A stretch of 35,973 nucleotides of DNA, taken from Clostridium sp. CAG:411 (GTDB lineage: Bacteria; Bacillota; Clostridia; Lachnospirales; Lachnospiraceae). The notes below the pieces were generated by a model. It worked only from the letters and a program-made list of their open reading frames with translations, did no database searches and was not told the origin of the DNA. The position numbers and the translations under genes are program-made. The stretch's first letter is position 1. Each line of letters starts with the position of its first letter. Shown here piece after piece: positions 6,886-16,244 of the stretch. The stretch lies in contig FR899673.1 of NCBI GenBank assembly GCA_000437275.1, positions 19,217 to 55,189 on the forward strand, read 5' to 3'.

Positions 6886-8976
6886 TTATTTTGTCAATAA
6901 CATCATAATTTCATTGCTTCTAGCCACAAATTTCGTCATTTCTTCTGCTGGCAATGGACGCTGTGCCAATGCTGCCAAATCATATAACTGCTGGCAGAAC
7001 GTTGGAACATGTTCGCTGTCTTTATTCTCAAAGATGTATTTCACTAAAGCATTATTGGCATTCAAAACCAAAGTCTCTCCCTGACCTCCAAACATAGCTG
7101 GGTCCATACCTGCCATTCCATATTGCTTCATCATATCCTGCATTCTTCTGCTATCCTCTGATAAAGTAATCATAGAAGAAACTGTTTCATTCTTTAATTT
7201 TGTAACCTGTACCTGTAATTGTTCTTTTCCAAGTGCCTTTTTAAATACCTCAGTCAACGTATCCTCTTCTTCCTTCAAGGCTCCTTCTTCTACATCATCT
7301 GTCAAATCCTCATTTAACTCTGCATCCACACGTTGGAAACGTAATGTCTCATCCAATTGCTCTAAACGAGAAATGAAAGGCTGATCAATATTATGAGTCA
7401 ATATCAACGCATCTTTTCCTTCCTCTTTAAACATATTGATGTATTGGCTTTGCTGCTGCATATCTGTTACATAATAAACCGTTGTCTTTTCTGGTTCTTT
7501 CTGTTCTGCATCTTTTTCTTCTGTCTTTTCCTCTACAACCTCTGCCTCAACAGTATTGCCATTATCATCAACAACTTCCGCATCGCTTTCACCTTTGGAT
7601 GCTTTTACATAATCAACAAGTGTAATATATTTGTCCTCTAAATTCTTAAAGATAATATAGTCCTTCATCTTATCCTGGAATTTTCCATCCTTTAAACATC
7701 CATATTTGATAAATGGACTAATATCATCCCAATATTTCTCGTAGCTTTCACGGTCTACTTTATACATACCAGTTAATTTATCTGCAACCTTCTTTGTAAT
7801 ATATTCTGAAATTTTCTTTACAAATCCGTCATTCTGTAAAGCACTACGAGATACATTCAATGGTAAATCAGGGCAGTCAATCACACCTTTTAGTAATAAT
7901 AAAAATTCTGGAATGACTTCTTTAATATTATCCGCAATAAATACCTGATTATTATATAATTTAATCATTCCCTCCAGATTATCATACTCTGTATTTACTT
8001 TTGGGAAATACAAAATTCCTTTTAAATTAAATGGATAGTCCATATTCAAATGGATCCAGAACAAAGGCTCCTTATAGTCATGGAATACATCACGATAAAA
8101 TGCCTTGTATTCTTCTTCTGTACACTCATTTGGATGCTTTGTCCAAAGTGGTGTAGGATTACTGATCGATACTGGACGCTTATTGATCTTTGCTTTCTCT
8201 TTTGCAGGCGAAATCTCAACTACTTCTTTTTCTCCTTTTTCATTTTCACGTTCTTCTGTTTTTGCTTCTTCTGTAAAGCGTTCTACAACTACATCATCTT
8301 CTTTGATGTCTGTCGCATCTATTGTTTCATATTCCTGCTCTGCTCCTGCCTTTTCAAAGAAAATTTCTACAGGCATGAAGGAACAATATTTATTTAATAT
8401 TTCTTTGACACGATATTCATTTGCAAATTCGTAGCTGTCCTCATTTAGGTATAATGTAATCTCTGTTCCCCATGTATCCTTCTTACCTTCATCCATCGTA
8501 AAGCTCATGCCGCCTTCTGATTCCCAAAATACCGGCTTTGCACCTTCTTTATAAGATAATGTATCAATTGTAACTTTATCTGCAACCATAAATGCGGAAT
8601 AGAAACCAAGACCAAAGTGTCCAATAATCTGCTCTTCATTTGCCTTATCTTTATATTTATTAATGAAATCTGTTGCCCCAGAAAAAGCAATCTGATTGAT
8701 ATATTCCTTTACTTCTTCTGCCGTCATACCGATACCAGTATCCACAAATGTCAAAGTCTTTTTTTCAGGGTCTGCAATTACCTTAATTGACTGCTTATAA
8801 TCTTCTGGAATTTCAACTTCACTGATTAAATCCAACTTTTTTAACTTTGTAATGGCATCACAACCATTGGAAACCAACTCACGAATAAATATATCATGGT
8901 CGGAGTATAACCACTTTTTAATAATCGGAAAAATGTTTTCTGAATCAATTGATAAATTACCTTGTTCTCTACTCAT
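6886..8976 (-). CDS. htpG: Chaperone protein HtpG (Hsp90)
   Basis: ATP-dependent cytosolic chaperone. The GHKL ATPase domain shows IRELVSNGCDAI (ATP/Mg-binding Glu and Asn), DTGIGMT and GHFGLGFYSAFMVAD. The middle domain carries NVSRSALQND, with the Arg that contacts ATP. At 696 residues it is about 70 longer than typical HtpG. The extra length lies in a charged linker after the ATPase domain (EEAKTEERENEKGEKE) and in an acidic insertion around residues 460-500 (DAEVVDDNGNTVEAEVVEE). AGGAGAG before the ATG supports the start. The gene is preceded by a promoter and an exact CIRCE operator, so HrcA heat-shock control is expected; B. subtilis htpG is, by contrast, not in the HrcA regulon. Confidence 0.97.
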   Translation of the reverse strand: MSREQGNLSIDSENIFPIIKKWLYSDHDIFIRELVSNGCDAITKLKKLDLISEVEIPEDYKQSIKVIADPEKKTLTFVDTGIGMTAEEVKEYINQIAFSGATDFINKYKDKANEEQIIGHFGLGFYSAFMVADKVTIDTLSYKEGAKPVFWESEGGMSFTMDEGKKDTWGTEITLYLNEDSYEFANEYRVKEILNKYCSFMPVEIFFEKAGAEQEYETIDATDIKEDDVVVERFTEEAKTEERENEKGEKEVVEISPAKEKAKINKRPVSISNPTPLWTKHPNECTEEEYKAFYRDVFHDYKEPLFWIHLNMDYPFNLKGILYFPKVNTEYDNLEGMIKLYNNQVFIADNIKEVIPEFLLLLKGVIDCPDLPLNVSRSALQNDGFVKKISEYITKKVADKLTGMYKVDRESYEKYWDDISPFIKYGCLKDGKFQDKMKDYIIFKNLEDKYITLVDYVKASKGESDAEVVDDNGNTVEAEVVEEKTEEKDAEQKEPEKTTVYYVTDMQQQSQYINMFKEEGKDALILTHNIDQPFISRLEQLDETLRFQRVDAELNEDLTDDVEEGALKEEEDTLTEVFKKALGKEQLQVQVTKLKNETVSSMITLSEDSRRMQDMMKQYGMAGMDPAMFGGQGETLVLNANNALVKYIFENKDSEHVPTFCQQLYDLAALAQRPLPAEEMTKFVARSNEIMMLLTK

Positions 8977-9055
8977 TATAAATCTCTCCTTTTACTTGTA
9001 ATGTCTTGCTACTATTAAAAAACTATGTTTCAAATCTGTCATCTTGATAGTATTT

Positions 9056-9084
9056 ATCTTAATACCTGTTTTCGTAAAAGTCAA
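9056..9084 (-). promoter_or_regulatory. Predicted htpG promoter
   Basis: On the minus strand TTGACT (9079-9084), a 17-nt spacer and TAAGAT (9056-9061) form a good sigma-A promoter about 80 nt before the htpG start codon. The CIRCE palindrome lies 8-9 nt upstream of the -35 box. Confidence 0.65.
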
Positions 9085-9090
9085 GAAAAA

Positions 9091-9121
9091 TATTAGCACT
9101 CAATCAAATTGAGTGCTAATA
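9091..9121. promoter_or_regulatory. CIRCE operator (HrcA binding site), extended palindrome
   Basis: TTAGCACTC (9093-9101), a 9-nt spacer and GAGTGCTAA (9111-9119) match the CIRCE consensus in all 18 arm positions. The spacer also pairs, giving a perfect 14-bp inverted repeat with a 3-nt loop over 9091-9121. On the minus strand it is followed by TTTTT-rich sequence, so the same element could also end transcription coming from the upstream debranching-like gene. Confidence 0.93.
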
Positions 9122-9155
9122 CGGCTAATTTATTTACTTTTCGGTCTATTTTTCC

Positions 9156-11078
9156 TTATTCTTCCTCAAATACAACTACGGTTCTTGGATTTACCATATA
9201 CTCTAATAATGCAGTTTCCCCGCTTTTTCCTTTTTTATTAGGCACATTATTCTTCTCCTTTTCTGTCTGCTCAAAATCCAAATTCAACTGATAGGTATCT
9301 ATAATTACCTTCCATTTCTTTCCTTTTGGCAAAACAGGTAATTCAAATCTATGTGCCTCCCAATGCATATTAAATGCCATATAAAAGCTCTTGTCCGATT
9401 TTCGTATCGTAAGCGGTGCATACTTCCCACAAAGCATAATACCAATTACCCTGCTATAATTAGATAGGTCTGGATACCATGGCTTTGTACCATGAAAAGA
9501 AATATCTGGACTTCCACAGGCAATATAGTCCATCCCTCGTAGTTCTTCTTTGGGAGAAAATACAGGATGTGCTTTTCTCAGCGCAATCAACTTTTTACAA
9601 AATGCCAGTATTCTTTGATTCATAACACGCTTATTCCAAGTAACCCATCCAATTTCATTGTCCTGACAATACGCATTATTATTTCCCTTTTGTGTATTGC
9701 CAAACTCATCCCCTGCCAGAAGCATAGGAACTCCCTGCGATAAAAGCAAAAAAGATAAGGCATTTTTAATTTGACGTAAACGAAGCTGTGCAATCTGTTT
9801 TTTGCGAGTAGGACCTTCCCAACCACAGTTCCAGCTATAATTGTATTCTGTTCCGTCCATTCCCTGTTCTCCGTTTGCCTCATTGTGCTTTATATCATAG
9901 GATACTAAATCCATCAATGTAAAACCATTTGTATTGGTAATATAATTTATAACCGTCTGCTGACTTGGATTTTTTCGCATCCGATTGACAAATCCATTTA
10001 CCTGTCCCTCATCGCTTTTTAAAAATCTACGACAGTCTACCATAAACCCATCATTATATTCCGCAAGTATTTTTTCATTTATCTTTTCATACTGGTGATA
10101 AAATTCTCCCGTATTCCAATAAGTCGCAAGAAATTTCGTTCGAGAAAGATAAGGGTCCTGTGCAATCAAAGTACCGTTGACTACTTCTGTATTTATTTTA
10201 AACCCGTCAATAGCAAACATTCGCACCCAATATCGTAAACATTCCAAAATCAGTGTTTGATTCGTTCCTTCTGAAAAAAACATTTCCATGAAAACGGCAA
10301 TTCCATTATCATGCAATTTTTTTACCATTTGCTTCATCTCGCTAATCGGTTGTAATGGATTGGCTGCATATGAAGCCTTTGGTGCAAAATAATTTGCACG
10401 TTTTGTATAGCCCCAAAAATTGATTTTAGGCCATTCCTGTTCCTTGTCCTGTTTTTCTGTAATTGGTTTTGTATAATCTAAAAAATTAGAACGGTACTTT
10501 CCCAATTCTTCCTCATCCATCCGTTCGTCAAATTCGTAACAAGGAAGTAAAACAACTCCATTTATGCCTAATTGTTTCATATATGGAATTTTTTCCTCAA
10601 TTCCCTTAAACGTACCCGGATTCTTTACTTTTGATGAACTATGTTTTGTAAATCCTCGCACATGTAATCGATACAAGATCAATTCATGAAACGGAACAGA
10701 AAGAGGTTCACTGATGTGTCTAATGTTTTCCGTAATTAAGCAATGTACTTCCCTGTTCGCATTGCTCTCTCCAAATTGCTCTCTTCCTGTCAATTGTATG
10801 GCATATGGGTCCAGCATTTTTTCGCCATTTGTTTTGTAGCAATATTCTGAAATATCCTGTGGTAAGGTCAGTATAACAGAAAAAACACCTCCCACCAGAT
10901 ATTCCTTTCCAAGCACAAGGCTATAACTACAGGTCTTATCCCCTGTACGAAATAATTCTAAGCTGGTTTCCTTTCCGTGTTCCATGGCAACAGAAAACTG
11001 CCATTGCCTTTTTCCCATTCTGTGCACTCCCAAAGGCATACCATTTCCTCTTTTGACTTTTATATCTTCCTTTGACAC
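9156..11078 (-). CDS. GH13 glycogen-debranching-type protein, catalytic residues lost
   Basis: A 640-residue protein with the architecture of GlgX/pullulanase-type debranching enzymes: an N-terminal CBM48-like beta domain (about 10-125), a GH13 barrel (about 140-560; YRLHVRGFTKH, GINGVVLLPCYEFDE, LLLSQGVPMLLAGDEFGNTQ, NNAYCQDNEIGWVTWN) and a C-terminal beta domain. The three GH13 catalytic residues are all replaced: the nucleophile Asp of GFRFD is Asn296 (GFKIN), the acid/base Glu of AEPWD is Thr319 (ATYWN), and the stabilising Asp of AHDG is Asn384 (NTNG). The first conserved region (DVVYNHT) is also gone. It is therefore probably a non-hydrolytic glycogen-binding or regulatory paralogue. 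It starts at GTG, with AGGAGG (11086-11091) overlapping the stop codon of the ABC-F gene before it, so the two are translationally coupled. Confidence 0.85.
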   Translation of the reverse strand: MSKEDIKVKRGNGMPLGVHRMGKRQWQFSVAMEHGKETSLELFRTGDKTCSYSLVLGKEYLVGGVFSVILTLPQDISEYCYKTNGEKMLDPYAIQLTGREQFGESNANREVHCLITENIRHISEPLSVPFHELILYRLHVRGFTKHSSSKVKNPGTFKGIEEKIPYMKQLGINGVVLLPCYEFDERMDEEELGKYRSNFLDYTKPITEKQDKEQEWPKINFWGYTKRANYFAPKASYAANPLQPISEMKQMVKKLHDNGIAVFMEMFFSEGTNQTLILECLRYWVRMFAIDGFKINTEVVNGTLIAQDPYLSRTKFLATYWNTGEFYHQYEKINEKILAEYNDGFMVDCRRFLKSDEGQVNGFVNRMRKNPSQQTVINYITNTNGFTLMDLVSYDIKHNEANGEQGMDGTEYNYSWNCGWEGPTRKKQIAQLRLRQIKNALSFLLLSQGVPMLLAGDEFGNTQKGNNNAYCQDNEIGWVTWNKRVMNQRILAFCKKLIALRKAHPVFSPKEELRGMDYIACGSPDISFHGTKPWYPDLSNYSRVIGIMLCGKYAPLTIRKSDKSFYMAFNMHWEAHRFELPVLPKGKKWKVIIDTYQLNLDFEQTEKEKNNVPNKKGKSGETALLEYMVNPRTVVVFEEE

Positions 11079-11089
11079 CCTGCTTCCTC

Positions 11090-12898
11090 CTATGCCTTTT
11101 CTGCCTGGATTTGTTCTGCTAAATCATTCAAATATACCCATCGTTCCATTTTGTGATCCAACTGCTGCTGTATCTCATCCTTTTTGTCTGTTAATTCCTG
11201 AAGCTTTACAAAATCCTTTGCATTGGCTAATATATCCTTTTCTATCTGATCCAGTTGTTCTTCCAGTGTGGCAATATCCTCGTCAATCGTCTCAAATTCT
11301 TTTTGTTCCGCATAGGTAAATTTTAATTTCTTCTCTCGATTCTTATTATAATTCTTCTTTGTTTTTTTCTCTGCAACCACTTCCGTATCCCGCTGCACTG
11401 CTGTCTTTTCCTTTTCCCTTGTCTTTAGCCAATAATCTGTAAATCCACCTTCATACTGTCTGATTTCACCATTTCCTTCAAAGGCAAAAATTCGTCGAAC
11501 GACACGATCCAAAAAATAACGGTCATGGGATACTGTAATCACAATTCCTGGAAAAGTATCAAGATAATCTTCTAAAATACGAAGCGTCTGGATATCTAAA
11601 TCATTCGTCGGCTCATCCAAAATCAAGACATTAGGAGCCTCCATAAGAATCTTTAATAAATACAAACGTCTTCTTTCTCCTCCTGATAACTTTTCGATCA
11701 AGGAATACTGCATCGCACCAGTAAATAAAAAACGCTCCAACATCTGAGAAGCACTTGCACTACCTTCAGATGTTTCAATATATTCTGCCACTTCTTTTAT
11801 ATAATCAATTACCTTTTGTTTTCCGTTCATCTTTTCACATTCCTGTGAAAAATAACCAATCTTAACCGTTGGTCCGATCTCAATACTTCCCGAATCAGCC
11901 TGTTCAATCCCAGTAACAATCTTTAATAAAGTAGATTTTCCCGCACCATTTCCACCTACAATTCCAATGCGGTCTGTTTTTAGAAAAATATAAGAAAAAT
12001 CCTTAATTAGTATCTTTTCATCAAACGCTTTGCAAATATCTTTTAATTCAATCGTTTTCTTACCAAGTCTGGAGGCTAACGCTGTGATCTCCACATTTTT
12101 TACTTCTTCTATTTTTTCTCTATCGCGTAATTCCTCAAAACGCTGAATATGGGCTTTTTGCTTTGTAGAACGCGCTCTGGCACCTCGCATGATCCACGCT
12201 AGATCCTGACGATACAATGCTTTCTTTTTACGCTCTGTTGCAAGCTCCATTTCTTCTCGCTCCAGCTTTAATTCCAAAAAGCCGCTATAATTAGTTTCAT
12301 AAGTATACAAATTTCCTTTATCAATTTCCACAATCTTATTGGTTACTTTATCTAAAAAGTATCGATCATGTGTAATCATGATAAATGCTCCATTAAAACG
12401 ATTTAGATAATCCTCCAGCCACTCTGCCATCGCATTATCCAAATGGTTTGTAGGCTCGTCCAAAATCAAAATATCCGCTGGTGTAAGAAGTGTACGGACC
12501 AACGCTGCACGTTTTCTCTGTCCGCCTGAAAGGTTGGATGGTTTTTCATTCCAGTCCGTAATCCCCAATTTTCCAAGCATCACTTTTGCTTCGCCCTCCA
12601 CATTCCAACCATCGCTGGCATGTTCGTGACTTTTGATAACATTTTCCAACACCGTATATTTATCATCAAATTCGGGTGTCTGTGCAAGATATTCAATCCG
12701 AACATCATTTCCCTTTACTACACGTCCTTCGTCCGGTTCTTCTTTTCCTGCTAATATTTTTAATAACGTAGATTTTCCGGTTCCATTTACTCCAATGACC
12801 CCAATCTTATCATTTTTATTAATCCCCAATGAAACCTGATTTAACACTACCTTATCTGTAAAATTCCTGCTAATCTTTTCTGCCGTCAATAAATTCAT
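11090..12898 (-). CDS. uup: ABC-F family ATPase, Uup type
   Basis: A soluble twin-ATPase of the ABC-F family, whose members act at the ribosome; there are no membrane segments. NBD1 has Walker A GVNGTGKST (36-44), LSGGQRKR and LILDEPTNHLD. An arm/linker rich in Arg and Lys follows. NBD2 has GGNGAGKST, LSGGERRR and LILDEPTNDLD. After NBD2, residues about 505-602 form a charged segment and a coiled coil (EFETIDEDIATLEEQLDQIEKD), the C-terminal domain seen in Uup. AAAGGAG 6 nt before the ATG supports the start. It is the first gene of a two-gene unit with the GH13-like gene. No sign of antibiotic-resistance subtype. Confidence 0.9.
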   Translation of the reverse strand: MNLLTAEKISRNFTDKVVLNQVSLGINKNDKIGVIGVNGTGKSTLLKILAGKEEPDEGRVVKGNDVRIEYLAQTPEFDDKYTVLENVIKSHEHASDGWNVEGEAKVMLGKLGITDWNEKPSNLSGGQRKRAALVRTLLTPADILILDEPTNHLDNAMAEWLEDYLNRFNGAFIMITHDRYFLDKVTNKIVEIDKGNLYTYETNYSGFLELKLEREEMELATERKKKALYRQDLAWIMRGARARSTKQKAHIQRFEELRDREKIEEVKNVEITALASRLGKKTIELKDICKAFDEKILIKDFSYIFLKTDRIGIVGGNGAGKSTLLKIVTGIEQADSGSIEIGPTVKIGYFSQECEKMNGKQKVIDYIKEVAEYIETSEGSASASQMLERFLFTGAMQYSLIEKLSGGERRRLYLLKILMEAPNVLILDEPTNDLDIQTLRILEDYLDTFPGIVITVSHDRYFLDRVVRRIFAFEGNGEIRQYEGGFTDYWLKTREKEKTAVQRDTEVVAEKKTKKNYNKNREKKLKFTYAEQKEFETIDEDIATLEEQLDQIEKDILANAKDFVKLQELTDKKDEIQQQLDHKMERWVYLNDLAEQIQAEKA

Positions 12899-13059
12899 AG
12901 AAAGCTCCTTTTAAAACAATGCATAACTTAAATCATTATACAACGAAACCATCATTTCTACAAGGGAAAACAAAGCACCAGTATAAATTTACTATTCATA
13001 TTTTTTTAATTTGTTTAAAGATAAGGAACAAGTTAAACCGAAGAAATTTTATAAAAAGC

Positions 13060-13087
13060 TTGCAAAATCCTTGATTTTAGATACAAT
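13060..13087 (+). promoter_or_regulatory. Predicted promoter for the second ABC-F gene
   Basis: TTGCAA (13060-13065), 16-nt spacer, TACAAT (13082-13087). The leader carries a small hairpin (CGGTATAG 13111-13118 with CTATACTG 13128-13135). The whole 12899-13170 gap, divergent between the two ABC-F genes, holds nothing else that I can support. Confidence 0.45.
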
Positions 13088-13170
13088 TAAATTGGAATTT
13101 TTTATTTAAGCGGTATAGTTTTCTTTTCTATACTGACTTTAGTGAACGGAAAGTGAGGTTTCTATAGTTT

Positions 13171-14799
13171 ATGATACAAGCAAGTAACATAACTTTACGT
13201 CTTGGCAAAAAAGCATTATTTGAGGACGTAAACATTAAATTTACAGAAGGAAATTGTTATGGTTTAATCGGTGCAAATGGTGCCGGAAAATCCACATTTT
13301 TAAAGATTTTAACTGGAGAAATTGAACCTTCTAAAGGGGAAGTAATTATCACCCCTGGACAGCGACTCTCCTTCTTAAAGCAGGACCATTTTAAATATGA
13401 TGAATATAATGTATTAGATACTGTTATTATGGGAAATCAGCGTCTGTATGATATTATGAAACAAAAAGATGCGATTTACGCAAAAGAAGATTTCACCGAG
13501 GAAGATGGTATTCTTGCCAGCGAACTGGAAGGTGAATTTGCAACATTAAATGGTTGGGAAGCAGAATCCGATGCCGCAACATTACTAAATGGTCTTGGTA
13601 TTGAAACAGAACTTCATTATACCTTAATGAAAGACTTAAATGGTGGTCAAAAAGTCAAAGTTTTATTGGCGCAAGCACTATTTGGTAATCCAGATATTCT
13701 TTTGCTGGATGAGCCTACAAACCACTTAGATTTAGATGCGATTCGTTGGTTGGAGGACTTCTTAATTGACTTTGAAAACACCGTAATCGTTGTATCCCAT
13801 GACCGTTATTTCTTAAATAAAGTTTGTACACATATTGCAGATATTGATTACGCTAAAATCCAGCTTTATGCAGGTAACTATGATTTCTGGTATGAATCAA
13901 GCCAGTTAATGATCAAGCAAATGAAAGAAGCAAACAAAAAGAAAGAAGAAAAGATTAAGGAATTACAGGACTTTATTCAACGATTTAGTGCAAATGCTTC
14001 CAAATCAAAACAGGCTACATCTAGAAAACGTGCCTTAGAAAAAATTGAATTGGATGATATTAAACCATCCAGCCGTAAATACCCTTACATTGACTTCCGT
14101 CCTCAGCGTGAAATCGGAAATGAGGTACTTACTGTTGAGCACCTTTCTAAGACAATCGATGGTGTAAAAGTATTGGATGACATTTCCTTTATTATAAATC
14201 GTGATGATAAGGTTGCATTTGTAGGAAGCAATACCTTGGCTGCTACTACACTTTTCAAGATTCTTGCAGGGGAAATGGAACCAGATGAAGGTAGCTATAA
14301 ATGGGGCGTTACTACAAGTAATTCTTACTTCCCTAAAGATAATACCAAAGACTTTTCTGGTAATGAAATCATCGTAGACTGGCTAATGCAATTCTCACCA
14401 GAAAAGGATGTCACTTATGTTCGTGGTTTCCTTGGTCGTATGTTATTCTCTGGTGAAGATGGTGTGAAAAAAGTAAATGTACTTTCTGGTGGAGAAAAAG
14501 TACGTGTTATGCTTTCTAAAATGATGATTATGGGATCAAATGTGCTTATTATGGATGAACCAACAAACCACTTGGATATGGAATCGATCACTGCTTTAAA
14601 TAATGGTTTGATGAAGTTCCCTGGTGTTGTGCTGTTTACTTCACAAGATCATCAGTTTATTCAGACAATTGCAAACCGTATCATGGAAATCACACCTAGT
14701 GGTCTGATTGATAAAATCACTACTTATGATGAATATCTGGATAGTGACGAATTAGCAAGAAAGAGACAAATTCTAAGTGTGCAGGATGACGAAGACTAA
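13171..14799 (+). CDS. ABC-F family ATPase, YkpA/YbiT type
   Basis: A 542-residue soluble ABC-F protein without the Uup C-terminal coiled coil. NBD1 is intact: GANGAGKST, a modified signature LNGGQKVKV, and LLLDEPTNHLD. The linker (about 240-300) is Lys/Glu-rich. NBD2 has LSGGEKVRV and LIMDEPTNHLD, but its Walker A is degenerate: VGSNTLAATTLF has Ala357 and Ala358 where Gly and the ATP-binding Lys belong. NBD2 may therefore bind or hydrolyse ATP poorly; whether this is general to the subfamily cannot be settled here. GAGG about 12 nt before the ATG is the ribosome binding site. Likely a translation factor. Confidence 0.9.
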   Translation: MIQASNITLRLGKKALFEDVNIKFTEGNCYGLIGANGAGKSTFLKILTGEIEPSKGEVIITPGQRLSFLKQDHFKYDEYNVLDTVIMGNQRLYDIMKQKDAIYAKEDFTEEDGILASELEGEFATLNGWEAESDAATLLNGLGIETELHYTLMKDLNGGQKVKVLLAQALFGNPDILLLDEPTNHLDLDAIRWLEDFLIDFENTVIVVSHDRYFLNKVCTHIADIDYAKIQLYAGNYDFWYESSQLMIKQMKEANKKKEEKIKELQDFIQRFSANASKSKQATSRKRALEKIELDDIKPSSRKYPYIDFRPQREIGNEVLTVEHLSKTIDGVKVLDDISFIINRDDKVAFVGSNTLAATTLFKILAGEMEPDEGSYKWGVTTSNSYFPKDNTKDFSGNEIIVDWLMQFSPEKDVTYVRGFLGRMLFSGEDGVKKVNVLSGGEKVRVMLSKMMIMGSNVLIMDEPTNHLDMESITALNNGLMKFPGVVLFTSQDHQFIQTIANRIMEITPSGLIDKITTYDEYLDSDELARKRQILSVQDDED

Positions 14800-14825
14800 A
14801 TAGATTACCGTTCTATCACTTGTTA

Positions 14826-14855
14826 TTGACAAGGATACTGTTTATATTGTATGAT
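14826..14855 (+). promoter_or_regulatory. Predicted promoter for the CNNM/CBS gene
   Basis: A perfect -35 TTGACA (14826-14831), 18-nt spacer and TATGAT (14850-14855). The -10 box covers an in-frame ATG at 14851, so that ATG is upstream of the transcript start and cannot be used, which supports a start near 14920. Confidence 0.65.
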
Positions 14856-14919
14856 AAATGGTATATATAATTTTAATAAGGGATTTGTCCAATTCCCACT
14901 TACAGAGGAGATGATTTTT

Positions 14920-16242
14920 TTGGACCCGAGTGATGTTCCACAACTAATAATTATACTGTGTTTACTTTTAATGTCAGCTTTCTTTTCATCTGCAGAAACT
15001 GCTTTAACAACAGTGAATAAACTGAAGATAAAATCGCTGGCAGACGAAGGAAATCGAAAAGCGAAAACAGTGCAAAAGCTGATTGATAATCCTTCTAAGT
15101 TACTCAGTGCAATTTTAATTGGAAACAACATTGTAAACTTAACGGCTTCTTCCCTCACGACTACATTGATGACTAGCATATGTAAAAATGCTGGGTTTGA
15201 GGGACAAACAAGTCTAGTGATTGGTATTGGTACTGGTGTGCTTACAATTTTAATTTTAATTTTTGGTGAAATTACGCCAAAAACACTGGCTACCCGATAT
15301 TCTTCGTCCATTTCTCTGGCTTATGGAAATATCATTTACTTTTTAACACAGATACTTACTCCAGTCATATGTATTGTAAACAAGCTATCTCGTTGCTTTT
15401 TGATTCTTTTACGAATCAATCCAGATGGCAAAACAGAGTCTATGACAGAGAGCGAATTATTGACTATTGTCGATGCCAGCCATGAAGATGGTGTGATCGA
15501 AAGTGAAGAACGTAAAATGATTACCAACGTTGTTGACTTTGGAGATTCTGTGGCAAAAGATGTTATGATCCCTCGTATTGATATGAGTTTTGTAAAAGAG
15601 GATGCTACTTATGATGAATTGGTAACTGCCTTTGATGAAGATAAATTTTCCAGACTTCCTGTGTACAGTGATACAAAGGATGATGTTATTGGAATTGTAA
15701 ATCTAAAGGATGTTTTCTTCTATCAAGGAGCAAAAGAAGATTTTCAAATTCAAAAAATTATGAGAAAACCTTATTTTACTTATGAATTTAAAAAGACTTC
15801 TGAATTGCTTATTGAAATGCGAAAAGAATCCATCGCACTTTCTATTGTACTTGATGAATATGGCGCTACTGCTGGTCTGATTACACTAGAAGATTTGCTA
15901 GAAGAGATTGTCGGCGAAATCAGGGATGAGTATGATGAAAATGAAGAAGATGTCATTCAAAAAATCAGCGATGTAGAATACATTGCCAGTGGAACTGCTA
16001 AATTAGATGAAATCAACGAAACGATTGGTCTTGATTTAGAGTCCGATGATTATGATTCCATTGCTGGTCATATCATTAGTTTATTAGATCATCTTCCAAA
16101 AGAAGGTGAAACAGTAGTCGATCATTATGTTGAATACAAAGTAGTTTCCGTAGAAAAAAATAGAATTGAAAAGGTCCATATTCTGCTTCTTCCAGTTCCT
16201 GAAAATGAGGAAGATTCTACAGAAGAAATGGAGTCTGCATAA
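14920..16242 (+). CDS. CNNM/CBS/CorC_HlyC domain membrane protein (hemolysin C-like)
   Basis: Member of the CNNM/CorC family linked to Mg2+ (or Co2+) efflux. Order: an N-terminal CNNM membrane domain of about four helices (LIIILCLLLMSAFFSSAETALTTVN, IGNNIVNLTASS, FGEITPKTLA), a CBS pair (VAKDVMIPRIDM, FSRLPVYSD, IGIVNLKD, LSIVLDEYGATAGLITLEDLLEEIVGEI), and the C-terminal CorC_HlyC domain (GTAKLDEINETIGLDLES). Start: the frame stays open to an ATG at 14851, but that ATG lies in the -10 box; the ATG at 14911 abuts GAGGAG with no spacer; the TTG at 14920 has GAGGAG 9 nt upstream and gives MDPSDVPQL, 440 residues. TTG is therefore chosen. Hemolysis is only a historical name. Confidence 0.92.
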   Translation: MDPSDVPQLIIILCLLLMSAFFSSAETALTTVNKLKIKSLADEGNRKAKTVQKLIDNPSKLLSAILIGNNIVNLTASSLTTTLMTSICKNAGFEGQTSLVIGIGTGVLTILILIFGEITPKTLATRYSSSISLAYGNIIYFLTQILTPVICIVNKLSRCFLILLRINPDGKTESMTESELLTIVDASHEDGVIESEERKMITNVVDFGDSVAKDVMIPRIDMSFVKEDATYDELVTAFDEDKFSRLPVYSDTKDDVIGIVNLKDVFFYQGAKEDFQIQKIMRKPYFTYEFKKTSELLIEMRKESIALSIVLDEYGATAGLITLEDLLEEIVGEIRDEYDENEEDVIQKISDVEYIASGTAKLDEINETIGLDLESDDYDSIAGHIISLLDHLPKEGETVVDHYVEYKVVSVEKNRIEKVHILLLPVPENEEDSTEEMESA

Positions 16243-16244
16243 CA

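Noticed and set aside
13088..13170. Attenuator of an antibiotic-resistance ABC-F gene
   Set aside because: The small hairpin has no U-tail and no leader peptide is evident; the protein is of the housekeeping YkpA/YbiT type.
14823..15311. Minus-strand frame of about 160 codons within the CNNM gene
   Set aside because: It overlaps the conserved CNNM domain entirely, has no ribosome binding site and matches no family.
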